A stretch of 64,000 nt of DNA from Serinus canaria (lineage: Eukaryota > Chordata > Aves > Passeriformes > Fringillidae), in contig NC_066315.1 in the NCBI RefSeq assembly GCF_022539315.1, positions 100,979,990 to 101,043,989 on the forward strand. Direction: 5' to 3'. Positions within the stretch are counted from its first letter, which is position 1. Each line of letters opens with the position of its first letter. The notes beneath the pieces are model-generated. The model searched no databases and was not told the DNA's origin. It saw only the letters and a program-made list of their open reading frames with translations. Positions 62,565 through 64,000 of this stretch are shown here, piece by piece. The translations under genes were made by a program, and so were the position numbers.

Positions 62565-64000
62565 ACAGAGACAGAGAGAAAAAGATGATGCAGCTGTTTT
62601 TCTGCAACAGGATTATATATATTTTTTTGACATCCTTATATTTAAAATACCTATCTTAAGCTTTCCTGTAGTATCTGTCGTAAACCTCTTTAGGTACTTC
62701 AGAGGAAATTTTGAAACACAAATACTCAATAATAATAACAGCAATAACAATAAATATGAATGTCAGAAGGACAATTGCTCCTATTTTTGGCTTTGAAAAG
62801 TTCTAACACTGTATCTATAAACATTCCCTGTGTTCTCTAACCTCAGTAGATTTATCTGTAGGGACATTAATGCTCTTTTGAAGTTGTGGGTCATTTTTCA
62901 AAATGTTGGTTTCCTCTTGTTTTCTCTTCATTTTTCTCAAGATGCCTCTGCTCCATGGAGATGCTAGTTAGCACAATGGCTCTTTGCCTCTGAAGAGCTA
63001 GATGAAAGATTTTAACCTTATGTTTACTCAGTCAAAACCCACAGCACACCTACCAGAAAAGCAGGAGGAAACACAGAGCAAAGCTGGAGCACTTGGCTGG
63101 ATAATGTTAGTGCAGCTGCCAGGGGATCACTCACTAAAGCCAGCAGATCTGGTTAAACCTGAGTTAGGCTGTCAGCACTGAGGTCAATGCATTGTCACAG
63201 CTGGACCAAGGTGAAATCAGGACTTAACCTCTTTTATTTTCTGCTGGTTGCAGATTCAGTGCCTCATTCTAGCAAGACTGTAAGAACTCCCTCCCCACCT
63301 TTGGAGAACAGACATTAACCTTGAAGGATAGCTATTTGCATAAAATATGTTGCAAATACTGGATTTCTGAACACAGGCTTCTGTTAACACATTTCATTGG
63401 AAGCACATTTTAAAAAAAGATGGTTATTTGGAATTGTCACGCATTACAGTGAATACAAATACACTTTTATAGATGAATAAAATGCTAAAGCTTCTTATGT
63501 TAGGATCTGTCACTCAGTCTCAGTGGAACTTTATCCTCTTCATAAAGGCTTAAATTTTCTACTGAAATAAATATAAATCAGCACCTCATTCTAAGTCATT
63601 GAAATGGTGGTTTGCTTTGTTTTTCTTGACAAAAATCAGATGGGATCCAGCTAGCAAGCTGGTGGTAAATGTCTTAGTGGTCAGACTAATCACCTCTAAT
63701 CATTTCAAGCCCTGAGCCACTCTGACATAAAAAGGGAAAATCCAGGCATTGCTGTCTGCACCTTCCTGAGAAAAAGTGTCTTTGGGCACAAAGCCCAGTG
63801 GAGGCCACAGCCTTTGAAAGAGGGGCCAGAAGAAATAATAAAGTAAGTTCAGCCTAGCCTGAAAATGTTCTTTGTCCTGGTGGGGACCTCCCAAGGCTCA
63901 GGAGGATGCTCCTGTGACCCTTCAGGCATGCTTTAACCTCACTGGAGAGGTGCATGGGAAGCAGGGGGGAAAATGACAGAGAGTCCCTCCTGTCATGGTG
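58811..64000. other. Right flank, no gene recognised
   Basis: AT-rich DNA with only short open frames, apart from a 174-codon frame at 61985-62509 without a recognisable domain. A 9-bp-arm hairpin (CTGCTGAAG / CTTCAGCAG) lies at 58890-58910. A locally GC- and CpG-richer patch at about 62250-62420 is open in several frames on both strands. It may be regulatory, but I cannot assign it. Confidence 0.5.
62511..62559. repeat. (AC)n microsatellite, about 24 units
   Basis: An uninterrupted AC dinucleotide run of 49 bases, followed by interrupted ACAG/AGAG units to about 62580. It is likely to vary in length between individuals. Confidence 0.97.

Noticed and set aside
43326..64000. Terminal exons of PTPRM expected from human synteny
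   Set aside because: No open frame on the minus strand resembles a receptor tyrosine phosphatase exon; the gene probably lies beyond the window.

Overview
The window looks like a piece of a bird nuclear chromosome. It is AT-rich, gene-poor DNA with long introns, one strong CpG island, many decayed CR1 (chicken repeat 1) LINE fragments, and one ERVL-type long terminal repeat of a kind common in birds. There are no bacterial operons, CRISPR arrays, insertion sequences or rRNA/tRNA genes that I can see.

The only protein-coding gene I can support is RAB12, on the minus strand between 42501 (start codon) and 20968 (stop codon). I rebuilt all six coding exons from the sequence: 42258-42501, 30837-30897, 22981-23119, 22380-22469, 21363-21467 and 20968-21081. 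Every junction has GT/AG ends and matching phase. The exons total 753 bases, which is 250 codons plus a stop. The protein has all the Rab GTPase motifs and ends in a CC prenylation signal. Introns 1 and 2 are long (about 11.4 and 7.7 kb); introns 3 to 5 are short (511, 912 and 281 bases).

Layout. 1-20 kb: flank downstream of RAB12, with an ERVL LTR (8120-8644), an internally deleted CR1 (about 16800-17760) and unannotated AT-rich DNA. 20-42.5 kb: the RAB12 3'UTR, exons and introns, with a CR1 tail and a perfect 18-bp-arm hairpin in intron 2. 42-43 kb: the RAB12 promoter CpG island, with a CR1 3' end directly upstream. 43-64 kb: upstream flank with several CR1 fragments (one nested pair near 57 kb), short tandem duplications, a G-rich purine tract and an (AC)n microsatellite. 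Human synteny would place PTPRM on this right side and MTCL1 on the left, but I recognise no exon of either.

The most interesting small-scale signals are a four-codon upstream ORF whose stop overlaps the RAB12 start codon (TGATG), a GGGAC pentamer array beside the first 5' splice site, the intron 2 hairpin, the nested CR1 insertion, and a possible spliced exon at 47754-47961. I found no convincing new multi-gene system.
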